Below are positions 1 through 6,913 of a stretch of 14,040 nucleotides of DNA, piece after piece. Source of the DNA: Nitrospirota bacterium (GTDB lineage: Bacteria > Nitrospirota > Nitrospiria > Nitrospirales > Nitrospiraceae). Position 1 is the stretch's first letter; each line of letters begins with the position of its first letter. The position numbers and the translations under genes are program-made. The notes below the pieces were generated by a model. That model searched no databases, had not been told where the DNA came from, and saw nothing but the letters and a program-made list of their open reading frames with translations. The stretch lies in the NCBI GenBank assembly GCA_020028195.1, contig JAHWYE010000009.1, forward strand, positions 1 through 14,040. Reading direction: 5' to 3'.

Positions 1-630
1 GAGCCGGTCCCCAAAATGGTGATTTACGTTTCGGATGGCCAGGGTGGAAGGCCCGCCAGGGGCATTTTCATTTCTGACGAGCGGAATCCCGAGTCGGCCA
101 AGATTATCGTTGCCAGCGATTATTTGATGTTGAACGACCCAGGCAGTCACCAAGTGTGGCTTCACCTGTTCAACGGGGCGATTCACAGTCAACCCCATGA
201 GGTCGATCAATACCAGCAGATGTCCTTCTCTACCTATGATTTGAAGATAAGCCGTGACCAGAGCGTCGATGCCTCAGTTGAGCAGCGCCCCTCGCGCGAA
301 GCAGTGGTCGAAGCGCTCAACAAATCCAATTGGCGGGACGAGGCCTCTCTGCGACGCTTGATGGAATACTACAAGGAACTGGCCTTTCCCACTGCGTCGC
401 TCGTGTTTGGCCTGCTAGGGGTGCCGGTGGGCATTGTGTCCAGGCGGTCCGGTCGTGTCGGCGGCTTCGCCGTAGGGGTCGCGATCGTGGTCGCCTACTA
501 TGTGCTGAACATCCTCTGCGAATTCTCTGTGACGACGCTGATCCTTCCCCCTTTTCTCGGGGCCTGGTTGCCGAACGGCCTTCTGCTGGCCGTCGCGATC
601 ATCTCATTTCGCCGCGTCAGCCGGCGCTAG
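1..630 (+). CDS. lptF: LptF, LPS export permease subunit (C-terminal part)
   Basis: This is an inner-membrane permease subunit of the Lpt machine that extracts LPS from the membrane and passes it to the periplasmic bridge, working with LptG and the LptB ATPase. The frame is open from base 1, so the 5' end lies outside the window and about 209 C-terminal residues are visible. They cover the end of the periplasmic beta-rich domain and then three hydrophobic segments, beginning near 'ELAFPTASLVFGLLGVPVGI' and ending in a short basic tail (FRRVSRR). The pattern of a long periplasmic domain, then 'YYKELAFP' and three helices, is typical of the YjgP/YjgQ family. lptG follows after 5 bp. Assignment to LptF rather than LptG rests on gene order and on the clearer LptG-like protein next door; the family is secure, the subunit name a little less so. 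Confidence 0.85.
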   Translation, partial: EPVPKMVIYVSDGQGGRPARGIFISDERNPESAKIIVASDYLMLNDPGSHQVWLHLFNGAIHSQPHEVDQYQQMSFSTYDLKISRDQSVDASVEQRPSREAVVEALNKSNWRDEASLRRLMEYYKELAFPTASLVFGLLGVPVGIVSRRSGRVGGFAVGVAIVVAYYVLNILCEFSVTTLILPPFLGAWLPNGLLLAVAIISFRRVSRR

Positions 631-635
631 CGCAC

Positions 636-1727
636 ATGACGATCCTGTTCCGTTACATGCTCCGTGAGTACGTCAAGGTGTTCACGATGTGCTTTGCCGG
701 TTTGATGACTGTCTATCTCGTGGTGGATTTCTTTGAAAAGGTGAGACGATTCATCAGATATGACGCGGAAGCAATTGATATTGTGCTGTATTTCATATTC
801 ATGACCCCTCACATCACCGTTCAGATGGCTCCCCTCGCCGTCTTGATGGCCACCCTGCTGACCCTCGGTGTCTTCTCCAAGAGTCACGAGATCACCGCGA
901 TGAGAAGCTGTGGGGTCAGCCTCTATCGTATGGCGTTGCCTTTTCTGTGTTTCTCGCTGGGGGTGGCGCTGGTGTTGTTTCTGTTCAGCGCCGTGGTCAT
1001 TCCCCTAGCCACGACCCAGGCTGAATATGTGAAGACCGCGTTCATCGAAAAGAAGACCAGTCCCCCCACATTCAAAGCCGATCGTCCCTGGATGCAAATC
1101 GGAAACCAGACGCTCATGAACTTTGACGTGGTGGACCCTGGGGGCGCCACGTTGAGGGGGATCAGCCTCTATCACCTTGGTCCTGATTTCAAGCTGAACG
1201 GGATTACGGAAGCGCAGGAGGCGCACTACACGCCGCAAGGCTGGATCCTGATTGCGGGGAACCACCGACAGTTGCAGACTGACGGGCGCCTGCTCATGAC
1301 CGATTTTGAGACCAAGCCGATTGAGCTGTCCCAGATACCGGAGGATTTCGACACGTGGCTCTCAGTTGGGTCTGAAGAAATGACGCTCATGGATATCCGC
1401 GCCTATGCTGATCGCTTGCGCAAGGGCGGGTTTAGCGCCGCCCGTTTTCTGACCGAATATTACGGACGCGTGGCCTTTCCGTTTGTGAGTCTGGTCATGG
1501 TTATCGTGGGGATTGCATTGAGCCTTAGGCGAAGCGGAGTCCGCGGCAGGGGGATGGCCAGGGGGATTGGTCAGGCCCTCGCCATCGGATTGCTGTACTG
1601 GACCGTTCACTCGCTGGCTATTGCGCTGGGCCGCACGTCGGTGCTCACGCCGATGGTCGCTGGATGGTTCGCCAATGGATTGTTTCTCTCGTTCGGGTTG
1701 TACCTGGTCCTCAAGGTGAGATATTAG
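636..1727 (+). CDS. lptG: LptG, LPS export permease subunit
   Basis: This is the second transmembrane subunit of the LptB2FG exporter in the inner membrane. The protein has 363 residues, the usual family length. It shows an N-terminal amphipathic stretch and TM1 (about 15-33), TM2 (about 61-80), TM3 (about 99-122), a periplasmic jelly-roll domain (about 125-275) and three C-terminal helices (about 277-300, 305-325, 335-360). The segment 'YYGRVAFPFVSLVMVIVGIA' at the start of TM4 mirrors the equivalent segment of the upstream protein, as expected for the LptF/LptG pair. The ATG at 636 is chosen because it lies 5 bp after the lptF stop and gives the standard N-terminus (MTILFRYMLREY). The same frame is open much further upstream, but that extension only overlaps lptF and matches nothing. 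The two genes are almost certainly cotranscribed. Confidence 0.92.
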   Translation: MTILFRYMLREYVKVFTMCFAGLMTVYLVVDFFEKVRRFIRYDAEAIDIVLYFIFMTPHITVQMAPLAVLMATLLTLGVFSKSHEITAMRSCGVSLYRMALPFLCFSLGVALVLFLFSAVVIPLATTQAEYVKTAFIEKKTSPPTFKADRPWMQIGNQTLMNFDVVDPGGATLRGISLYHLGPDFKLNGITEAQEAHYTPQGWILIAGNHRQLQTDGRLLMTDFETKPIELSQIPEDFDTWLSVGSEEMTLMDIRAYADRLRKGGFSAARFLTEYYGRVAFPFVSLVMVIVGIALSLRRSGVRGRGMARGIGQALAIGLLYWTVHSLAIALGRTSVLTPMVAGWFANGLFLSFGLYLVLKVRY

Positions 1728-1773
1728 TATGAACTTGGCAGGCTTGGGCGCGGGGGATCGCACGTGGGTGAAG

Positions 1774-1802
1774 TTGACTGTGCCCCAGTCTTGGGGTAAA
1801 AG
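1774..1802 (+). promoter_or_regulatory. Possible promoter with inverted repeat upstream of the ketoacyl synthase gene
   Basis: The 102-bp gap between lptG and the ketoacyl synthase gene holds TTGACT (1774-1779) and, 17 bp on, TAAAAG (1797-1802). These are a good -35 and a mediocre -10 for a housekeeping sigma factor. Between them lies a perfect 5-bp inverted repeat, CCCCA/TGGGG (1783-1787 and 1792-1796), with a 4-base loop. It could be an operator or chance. No T-run follows it, so it is unlikely to terminate lptFG transcription. Confidence 0.3.
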
Positions 1803-1829
1803 AGAATTGTACTTTAGGGTTCCAATGGT

Positions 1830-3086
1830 GTGAGCAAGAAGCGAGTAGTCATTACAGGGCTTGGGGTGGTGTCCCCGATCGGGATCGGGGTCGGGCGGTT
1901 TTGGAAGGCTGCCTTGGAGGGACGCTCTGGCATCACCGCTGTGCGGGGATTCGACGGCTTGCCGCTCGAGGCCTACCGTTCTCAGGTGGCCGGCCAGATC
2001 GTGGACTTCAATCCCGCAGGCTTCCTTGAACCAGCGCAAACGGATCGCCTGGACCGGTATGCGCAGTTCGGTCTCGTGGCGGCGAAAGAAGCGGTGGCGG
2101 ATTCCGGTCTTCGCCTTGAGAAAGAACTCCCGCACCGAGTCGGCGTAATCGTCGGCGCCGGCATGGGCGCGATGATGATGGGAGAGCGGGAGCTCACCAA
2201 ACTCTATCACGACCGTAAACCGCATCGGGTTCAGCCGAATTTCATTCCCACGATCACCTTGAACTCCGCGTCCGGCCTCGTGGCCTTGGCGCACGGCGCC
2301 AAAGGGCCAAATCTCACCATCTCCACGGCCTGTTCTTCCAGCGCCCATGCCATCGGGTATGCGCTCACCTGCATCAGGACCGGCCAAGCAGATGTGATGA
2401 TCGCCGTGGGGGCCGATGCCAGCATCACGCCGCTCGTCTTTGCCGGGTTCTGTTCCTTGCGGGCTCTCTCCACCGGCTTCAACCATGATCCGGCGCGGGC
2501 CTCGCGTCCATTTGATCGAGCCCGGGACGGCTTCGTGCTGGGCGAGGGCGCAGGGGCGCTGATTCTGGAGTCCCTGCCGCACGCCCGAAAACGCAAGGCC
2601 CGGATTTACGCCGAATTGGCCGGTTATGCCGGAACCAGCGAGGCGTATCATATGGTGATCCCGCGTGAAGATGGTGTTGAAATGGCGACCACGATGCAGC
2701 TCGCGCTTGACGATGCGGAGGCGTCTCCGGCGCAGGTCAGCTCTATCAATGCCCATGCCACTTCGACTGTCCGAGGAGATGAGGTCGAAGTGAGAGGGAT
2801 CCGACGCCTGCTGAAGGCCGGGGCCAACCGGGTTTCGGTGAATGCCACCAAGTCCCTCATTGGCCATACGCTTGGCGCTGCCGGTGTGATCGGGGCCATC
2901 GCCTGTACGATGGCCATCGAAAGCGGCCTGGTTCACCCTACGATCAATTACGAGCAGCCTGATCCGGACTGTGCCCTTCCCGGAATTTCAGCCGACGTGC
3001 AGGAGCGATCCATCAAGGTGGCGCTGGTGAACGCCTTCGGATTCGGGAGCAATAACGCCACGCTCGTCCTGAAAAAATACCAATGA
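1830..3086 (+). CDS. fabF: Beta-ketoacyl-ACP synthase II (FabF/KAS II type)
   Basis: This condensing enzyme of fatty acid synthesis extends an acyl chain held on the enzyme with malonyl-ACP, releasing CO2. It is 418 residues, full length for the family. The thiolase-fold catalytic set is intact: nucleophile Cys168 in 'TISTACSSS', His309 in 'NAHATST', Lys341 and His346 in 'NATKSLIGHTLGAAG'; the C-terminal glycine-rich 'NAFGFGSNNA' is also present. The start is the GTG at 1830, giving MSKKRVVITGLG, with AGGG about 10 bases upstream. The nearby ATG at 1825 runs into a stop at once. The next genes are an acyl carrier protein and lpxD, so this copy may build the acyl chain used for lipid A, either as the main FabF or as a dedicated paralogue; the window cannot show which. 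'HATST' in place of the more common 'HGTST' is a known variation. Confidence 0.93.
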   Translation: MSKKRVVITGLGVVSPIGIGVGRFWKAALEGRSGITAVRGFDGLPLEAYRSQVAGQIVDFNPAGFLEPAQTDRLDRYAQFGLVAAKEAVADSGLRLEKELPHRVGVIVGAGMGAMMMGERELTKLYHDRKPHRVQPNFIPTITLNSASGLVALAHGAKGPNLTISTACSSSAHAIGYALTCIRTGQADVMIAVGADASITPLVFAGFCSLRALSTGFNHDPARASRPFDRARDGFVLGEGAGALILESLPHARKRKARIYAELAGYAGTSEAYHMVIPREDGVEMATTMQLALDDAEASPAQVSSINAHATSTVRGDEVEVRGIRRLLKAGANRVSVNATKSLIGHTLGAAGVIGAIACTMAIESGLVHPTINYEQPDPDCALPGISADVQERSIKVALVNAFGFGSNNATLVLKKYQ

Positions 3087-3155
3087 CCTCGTGGTGTGGT
3101 CTCTGGTGAGCCCGGCTGGCTCTCTTTCACAATCGGTGAGCGGACGTGTGCGCGT

Positions 3156-3485
3156 ATGACAGCTAAATCCGTGACGACTGATAGAATTCTCACGGCGCTT
3201 GCGAACGAGTTGAAGCGGGATGTCAGCACGATCGCGCTGAACCATTCCTTACGTGGGGACCTCGGCCTGAATTCGCTGGATGCGATCGAGTTGATGTTCA
3301 GGGTTGAGGAAGAGTTCGATCTGTCGATCCCGGATGCGGACTTGCAGAAACTGGTGACAGTCGGAGACTTGGTCACCTACATCGAAGGGAAACTTCAGCC
3401 GCCTTCTCCCCAACCACCCCCCAAGCGAAGCGTCACTCGTCTCGCCAAGACCACCAAATCGAAGGGGCGGCGCGGACATGCCTGA
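3156..3485 (+). CDS. Acyl carrier protein with basic proline-rich C-terminal tail
   Basis: This protein carries acyl chains on a 4'-phosphopantetheine arm. The 109-residue product has an ordinary ACP core (about 1-80). Ser40 in 'DLGLNSLDAIELM' is the attachment site, with Asn39 where most ACPs have Asp (usual motif DSL). Helix II continues as 'EEEFDLSIPD', the usual recognition helix. Residues 81-109 form an extra tail rich in Pro, then Lys/Arg (PPSPQPPPKRS, SKGRRGHA), which standard 75-80-residue ACPs lack. The start is the ATG at 3156. An upstream GTG at 3096 would add 20 residues without ACP similarity. The ribosome site is weak (GGTGAG about 15 bases upstream). The gene ends 8 bases inside lpxD (ATGCCTGA), implying coupled translation. 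It probably supplies a lipid A acyl chain to LpxD (inference from position). No other function fits the motif. Confidence 0.9.
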   Translation: MTAKSVTTDRILTALANELKRDVSTIALNHSLRGDLGLNSLDAIELMFRVEEEFDLSIPDADLQKLVTVGDLVTYIEGKLQPPSPQPPPKRSVTRLAKTTKSKGRRGHA

Positions 3486-4563
3486 TGGTGCCTCACGTGC
3501 TCACCAGCTCGCTGATATCCAACGAGCCATTGGGGGGGAACTCGTTGGGCGTGCCGACACGGTGATCTCCGGTGTCTCGAGCCTGGAGGAGGCTGGACCG
3601 GGAGATCTGTCGTACGTGGCCGCTGACCGGTTCGTCCCGGTCGCGCTGGAATCCAGGGCTGCTGCCTTTGTGGTCAGCGGACGGATCCGGGAGTTGAATC
3701 GCCCTCAAATCGTTGTGCCGAATCCCGCCTATGCCTTCGCCTCCCTGGTGGAGCGGTTCTTCGCCATACCCCTTGCGCAGCGCGGCATCGCCGAACAGGT
3801 CGTCCGGGGAACTGGTGTCACTATCGGACCGGAGACATCCATCGGGCCATTCGTGACCTTGGGTGATCGGGTCAGCCTCGGGGCCCGTGTGACGCTCTTT
3901 CCCGGAGTCTTCATCGGTGATGAGGCTGTCGTAGGTGATGATACCGTGCTCTATCCCAACGTCACCATCATGGACCGGTGCGTCATCGGATGTCGTGTAA
4001 AGATTCACAGCGGGACTGTGATCGGCAGTGATGGCTTCGGGTATGTCCAACATCAAGGTCGCCACCAAAAGGTCCCTCAACTCGGCACCGTCGTCATTGA
4101 AGACGATGTGGAACTGGGCGCGAACGTGACAGTAGACCGGGCCACCTTCGGGCGGACTGTGATCAAGCGCGGGACCAAGGTCGATAACCTGGTGCAGATC
4201 GCTCACAATGTGTCCGTCGGGGAAGACTCCATTCTCGTGGCCCAGGTCGGAATCGCGGGTAGCACGACCTTGGGTCGCTCAGTCATGGTGGGAGGGCAGG
4301 CTGGGGTTGCGGATCACATTCAGGTCGGGGATCGGGTCATGATCGCGGCGCGTTCGGGAGTCAGCCGTAATCTAGAAGCCGGTCAGATCGTGGCCGGTAG
4401 TCCGGCGATTCCGCACGAGGTGGCGCTAAAAGCCTATAATCTTATTCGACATTTGCCGGAGCTCCGGCAGCAGTTGCGTGATCTGGCACACCGGGTCCAG
4501 GCACTGGTATCCCCTGCCCGAAGGGCCAATCGAACGAAGCGATCAAGTAAGCGGCGTGGATGA
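3478..4563 (+). CDS. lpxD: LpxD, UDP-3-O-acylglucosamine N-acyltransferase
   Basis: LpxD transfers a 3-hydroxyacyl chain from ACP to the 2-amino group of UDP-3-O-acyl-glucosamine, an early step of lipid A synthesis in the cytoplasm. The 361-residue protein has the three expected parts: an N-terminal uridine-binding domain (about 1-105, with 'GDLSYVAADRF' and 'VVPNPAYAFA'), a left-handed beta-helix of hexapeptide repeats (about 110-310) and a C-terminal helix (about 313-345). The catalytic His is His243 in 'NLVQIAHNV'. The signature 'GSDGFGYV' (183-190) and 'VDRATFGRT' (219-227) are present. The last 15 residues are very basic (RRANRTKRSSKRRG), a second basic tail in this operon. The ATG at 3478 overlaps the ACP stop; AAGGGG about 10 bases upstream can serve as ribosome site. 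It is the last gene of the + strand block, and only 7 bp separate it from the convergent gene. Confidence 0.96.
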   Translation: MPDGASRAHQLADIQRAIGGELVGRADTVISGVSSLEEAGPGDLSYVAADRFVPVALESRAAAFVVSGRIRELNRPQIVVPNPAYAFASLVERFFAIPLAQRGIAEQVVRGTGVTIGPETSIGPFVTLGDRVSLGARVTLFPGVFIGDEAVVGDDTVLYPNVTIMDRCVIGCRVKIHSGTVIGSDGFGYVQHQGRHQKVPQLGTVVIEDDVELGANVTVDRATFGRTVIKRGTKVDNLVQIAHNVSVGEDSILVAQVGIAGSTTLGRSVMVGGQAGVADHIQVGDRVMIAARSGVSRNLEAGQIVAGSPAIPHEVALKAYNLIRHLPELRQQLRDLAHRVQALVSPARRANRTKRSSKRRG

Positions 4564-4570
4564 GCCGTTC

Positions 4571-5110
4571 CTATTTGCGCACTGGGCCTGATCCGGTCAA
4601 AACGCCTCGCCAAAAAAAAAGTTTCGCCCAGAAAAATCCTGCCCACGGCATCAGGAACGCGGTGATGGCATAGACGTGACCGGCCGTCGAGCTCAGGGCC
4701 GACACCCCAAGCAAGGTTCCAATTCCAACAACATAGCCGAGCGGCACGAAGCTACGCCACCGATGGTCAAGCGGGGCTGTTACTGGCTCTCGCTTGGATC
4801 GCGAACGTCCGATCCGTGAGAAGGTCCTCATTCGCCCCGCAAAATGTTCGGGATGTTCCCTGAGGAGGTATTGATGATAGCGTGTTTGCGCCCATCCGAG
4901 GAGCATGCCGAAGAGCAACAACCCTGTGCTTTCAAGGAAGGTGCGCCAGCTATAGGTCTGTGTCATGAGTTGGTAGGCCAGCGAAAATGTACCGGCCACG
5001 ATGAACATCAGGCCTAACAGTCCTGACGGGAACAGAATGTGAGTTTTGACATAGTCCCGCGCCCTCTCTGATTCGCCCTCAAGTCGTCTCGCTGTGATAA
5101 TCTTGGGCAC
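4571..5110 (-). CDS. Hypothetical four-helix membrane protein
   Basis: I do not recognise this family. The 179-residue product has two hydrophobic pairs: about 26-49 and 58-75, then about 121-140 and 143-167. They are separated by a very basic, presumably cytoplasmic loop (about 76-120, including 'GRSRSKREPV'). There is no signal peptide and no catalytic motif that I can see. The start is a GTG at 5110; the frame remains open for another 80 or so bases upstream without an ATG, and no clear ribosome site precedes it, so the N-terminus is uncertain. It faces lpxD tail to tail with 7 bp between stops and no obvious terminator. A run of nine T on the coding strand (4612-4620) encodes part of 'KLFFWRGV' near the C-terminus. 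The consistent membrane topology argues for a real gene. Confidence 0.7.
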   Translation of the reverse strand: MPKIITARRLEGESERARDYVKTHILFPSGLLGLMFIVAGTFSLAYQLMTQTYSWRTFLESTGLLLFGMLLGWAQTRYHQYLLREHPEHFAGRMRTFSRIGRSRSKREPVTAPLDHRWRSFVPLGYVVGIGTLLGVSALSSTAGHVYAITAFLMPWAGFFWAKLFFWRGVLTGSGPVRK

Positions 5111-5176
5111 GTGCGGATGTTGGAGCAGGCCGGCGTGAAATGCAAGGACGTCAGCTAGCTCCTGGGAGGTCTGCCG

Positions 5177-5467
5177 ATGGCCTCGTTCCCCATGCTATCA
5201 GATGATAGCGTGCTCAACAGTCCACGTGACGACGCCAATGACTTGGCTCGGCTTCGACCGCAAGGAGCATGGGTAAGACGCATCACCAACGACTCGCGAG
5301 AGCCTGTTGGACGCCAGATCTTTGTGGCTCGCATTATATCAACCTGTTTCGGCGATGTGAATGTGCGAGTAGTCGTCGAGACTCAGCGGACCACCATCAC
5401 GCGACGAGCTGAAAGCGAACCGCTCTCGCTAATCGCAGACTCCCCCTCTCCAGAGGCCCTGTTCTAA
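5177..5467 (+). CDS. Possible small hypothetical protein
   Basis: This is a 96-codon frame with an ATG preceded by GGGAGGT at 5164-5170, a strong Shine-Dalgarno with a 6-base spacer. That is the only reason to list it. The product has no signal peptide, membrane segment or motif I recognise; it is rich in Arg, Asp and Ser, and its C-terminal third (SEPLSLIADSPSPEALF) looks disordered. It is divergent from the membrane protein gene that starts at 5110. A 9-bp hairpin (5191-5212) lies in its first codons. It may equally be a chance frame in intergenic DNA. Confidence 0.22.
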   Translation: MASFPMLSDDSVLNSPRDDANDLARLRPQGAWVRRITNDSREPVGRQIFVARIISTCFGDVNVRVVVETQRTTITRRAESEPLSLIADSPSPEALF

Positions 5468-5662
5468 ACGCTTGGGCAGCAGAGCGTGCTTGCTTTCAGC
5501 CTTCTGCGTCGGCGTCACGATATCCCAGCAGCCTGACGCTGCGATGCAGTGACTCGCAGTTGCAGAGTGGCTTGCCTCAACCGTTCGAGCTGGTTTGCAA
5601 GACGATCTCCGCATTCCATCACATGCTGGTCGTTTTCTCTTTAATGGAGTCGTCAATCTCTG

Positions 5663-5679
5663 TCCACAAGATTTGTGGA
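5663..5679. repeat. Inverted repeat with DnaA-box-like halves
   Basis: This is a perfect 7-bp inverted repeat, TCCACAA/TTGTGGA, with a 3-base centre. Each arm resembles the DnaA box TTATCCACA: CTGTCCACA at 5660-5668 and, reversed, TGTGGATGG at 5674-5682, each 7 of 9 matches. No dnaA or dnaN gene is nearby, so an origin is unlikely; it may be a protein-binding site or chance. Confidence 0.35.
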
Positions 5680-5810
5680 TGGGCTGTGTGTAACGTTGTG
5701 AATCAATGCGCAATGGTCAGATGGCCGGCCTTCAGCAGCAGCCTGCCTAAGTTTTGGGCTGCAAAAGCGCCAACTTTTTGGAGGCTTATGTGTCTTGTAT
5801 GGATCACACT

Positions 5811-5847
5811 ACTCCCACTGTAGGATGGGGAAGACAGATGTGGGAGT
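5811..5847. other. Inverted repeat downstream of the HD-GYP gene
   Basis: ACTCCCAC (5811-5818) pairs with GTGGGAGT (5840-5847) over a 21-base loop. With a wobble and one further pair outward, the stem reaches 10 bp. It lies about 60 bp past the stop of the - strand gene ending at 5906. There is no T-run on either side, so a classic intrinsic terminator is not supported. A shorter GC-rich palindrome, CCGAG/CTCGG (5864-5874), lies between it and the stop and is followed on the - strand by CTTTCTCTC, which could give weak termination. Confidence 0.3.
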
Positions 5848-5905
5848 GGAAACTGAGAGAAAGCCGAGGCTCGGTTCACGTGGAGCTGCGGACGAGGGGC
5901 GTCTC

Positions 5906-6913
5906 TCAGGATTGCGGGAGGCTCTTACTAATCGCCGTCCGCTCAATCCGGCCGACTTCGACCCACTGTTGGGCCATAGGAATGACCGCGCCGAGGCGGG
6001 ACTCCACGGCTTCCAGCCGTTGCAACACCAACGAGACCCGTCGGTGAGCGACGACTGTAAGAAAGGTGTGCAGACCATGCAGGAGCAGCATGATCGCGGT
6101 CGCGTTCACGGCGCGGGCCGCTTCATGCAGACGTTGCACTTCGCGGAGAATGGGCTCCAGGCTTTCGTTTGACACCAAGGCACTTCCGTTGCCTGACTTG
6201 AGAGTCGAGACGGCCTCGGTGATCAACGGCACCTGGCGCTGTACGTCGGCCAGAAATTGTTCATCGAGCTTATCCAGTTCTTGCAGGATGCGCAGGACCG
6301 TTGAACCCTCGATCGGGGAGCTGCGGTGGGCGGGGTCGCCCTGTGCCTTCTGGATGACCGCCTCCACGACGTTCCGGGTCGGTTCCAAGGATCGCGCCCG
6401 GGCCTGCTGCAATTCCTGCAGCGCCCCCAGAATCGTCCCGGACGGAGCGGGGGAAGGGGGTGCGATGCCAGGCATTGACGCCTCCCGCGACTTCGGTGCC
6501 GCTGGCGCGGAGGGGGCTGGCGAGGGAGCAGGCTCGGCAATGTCCCTCGTAGCCCTTGCCGGCTCTCCGGATGCGGCCGCAGGCGGTTCGGCAACCTGAG
6601 AAACCGCTGCGGTAATCCGTTCGAGACCGTCACGCAACGCAGTGAATTGTTCTGCGGAGGCGAGGGCTCCTTGGCTCCGGAGGGTCTGCAGAAGTGGAAG
6701 GAAGCCAAAGGCCAACTGCTGGATGCCAGGCAACTCCACCGTGGCCGCTGAGCCTCCCAGATTGGTCACCCCACGCAGAATCACATCAAAGAGTTTTGGT
6801 TTTTCCCGCTGGTCGGGCTCTCCCTCCAGCTCCCGCAGCGCGCCTCTGATTTGGCGGAGCCATTCGTGGGCTTCGAGCGCAAACAACTTCAGGACTTCTT
6901 TTTGAAATGGGTC
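5906..6913 (-). repeat. Paralogous segment, copy A (pseudo-HPt plus C-terminal domain)
   Basis: This segment encodes the C-terminal 335 residues of the HD-GYP protein and is related, codon by codon, to the segment at 8707-9684, which forms nearly the whole of the HPt-like protein. The copies are in direct orientation about 1.8 kb apart. The last 64 aligned residues before the tails differ at only six positions by hand alignment; the proline-rich linkers have diverged in length and sequence. Confidence 0.85.

Larger units (their letters stand above)
5111..5905. other. Gene-poor interval of about 800 bp
   Basis: No frame on either strand gives a recognisable protein here. The open frames are short, start without good ribosome sites (except the one at 5177) and have compositions unlike the neighbouring genes. 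The interval contains several inverted repeats: GCTATC/GATAGC with a 4-base loop (5194-5209), TCCACAA/TTGTGGA (5663-5679), ACTCCCAC/GTGGGAGT (5811-5847) and CCGAG/CTCGG (5864-5874). It separates the envelope block from the signalling cluster and may hold decayed genes or an untranslated RNA; neither is shown by the sequence. Confidence 0.6.

Noticed and set aside
330..635. Long N-terminal extension of the LptG frame
   Set aside because: The frame is open, but the extra 102 residues overlap lptF, are Arg-rich shadow sequence and match no LptG; the ATG at 636 gives the standard length.
1362..2936. 524-codon open frame antisense to lptG and the ketoacyl synthase gene
   Set aside because: The product is rich in Arg, Gly, His and Pro with no motif, as expected for the complement of a GC-rich gene; the + strand genes have intact catalytic motifs.
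5660..5682. Chromosomal replication origin
   Set aside because: Only two DnaA-box-like 9-mers at 7 of 9 matches, no AT-rich unwinding region and no dnaA/dnaN neighbours.
5429..5713. 94-codon - strand frame in the gene-poor interval
   Set aside because: No ribosome site, no recognisable motif, and overlap with another weak frame; composition looks random.
5560..5823. 87-codon + strand frame with a hydrophobic C-terminus
   Set aside because: No Shine-Dalgarno and no family resemblance; hydrophobic end is encoded by a T-rich stretch and is not convincing as a membrane protein.
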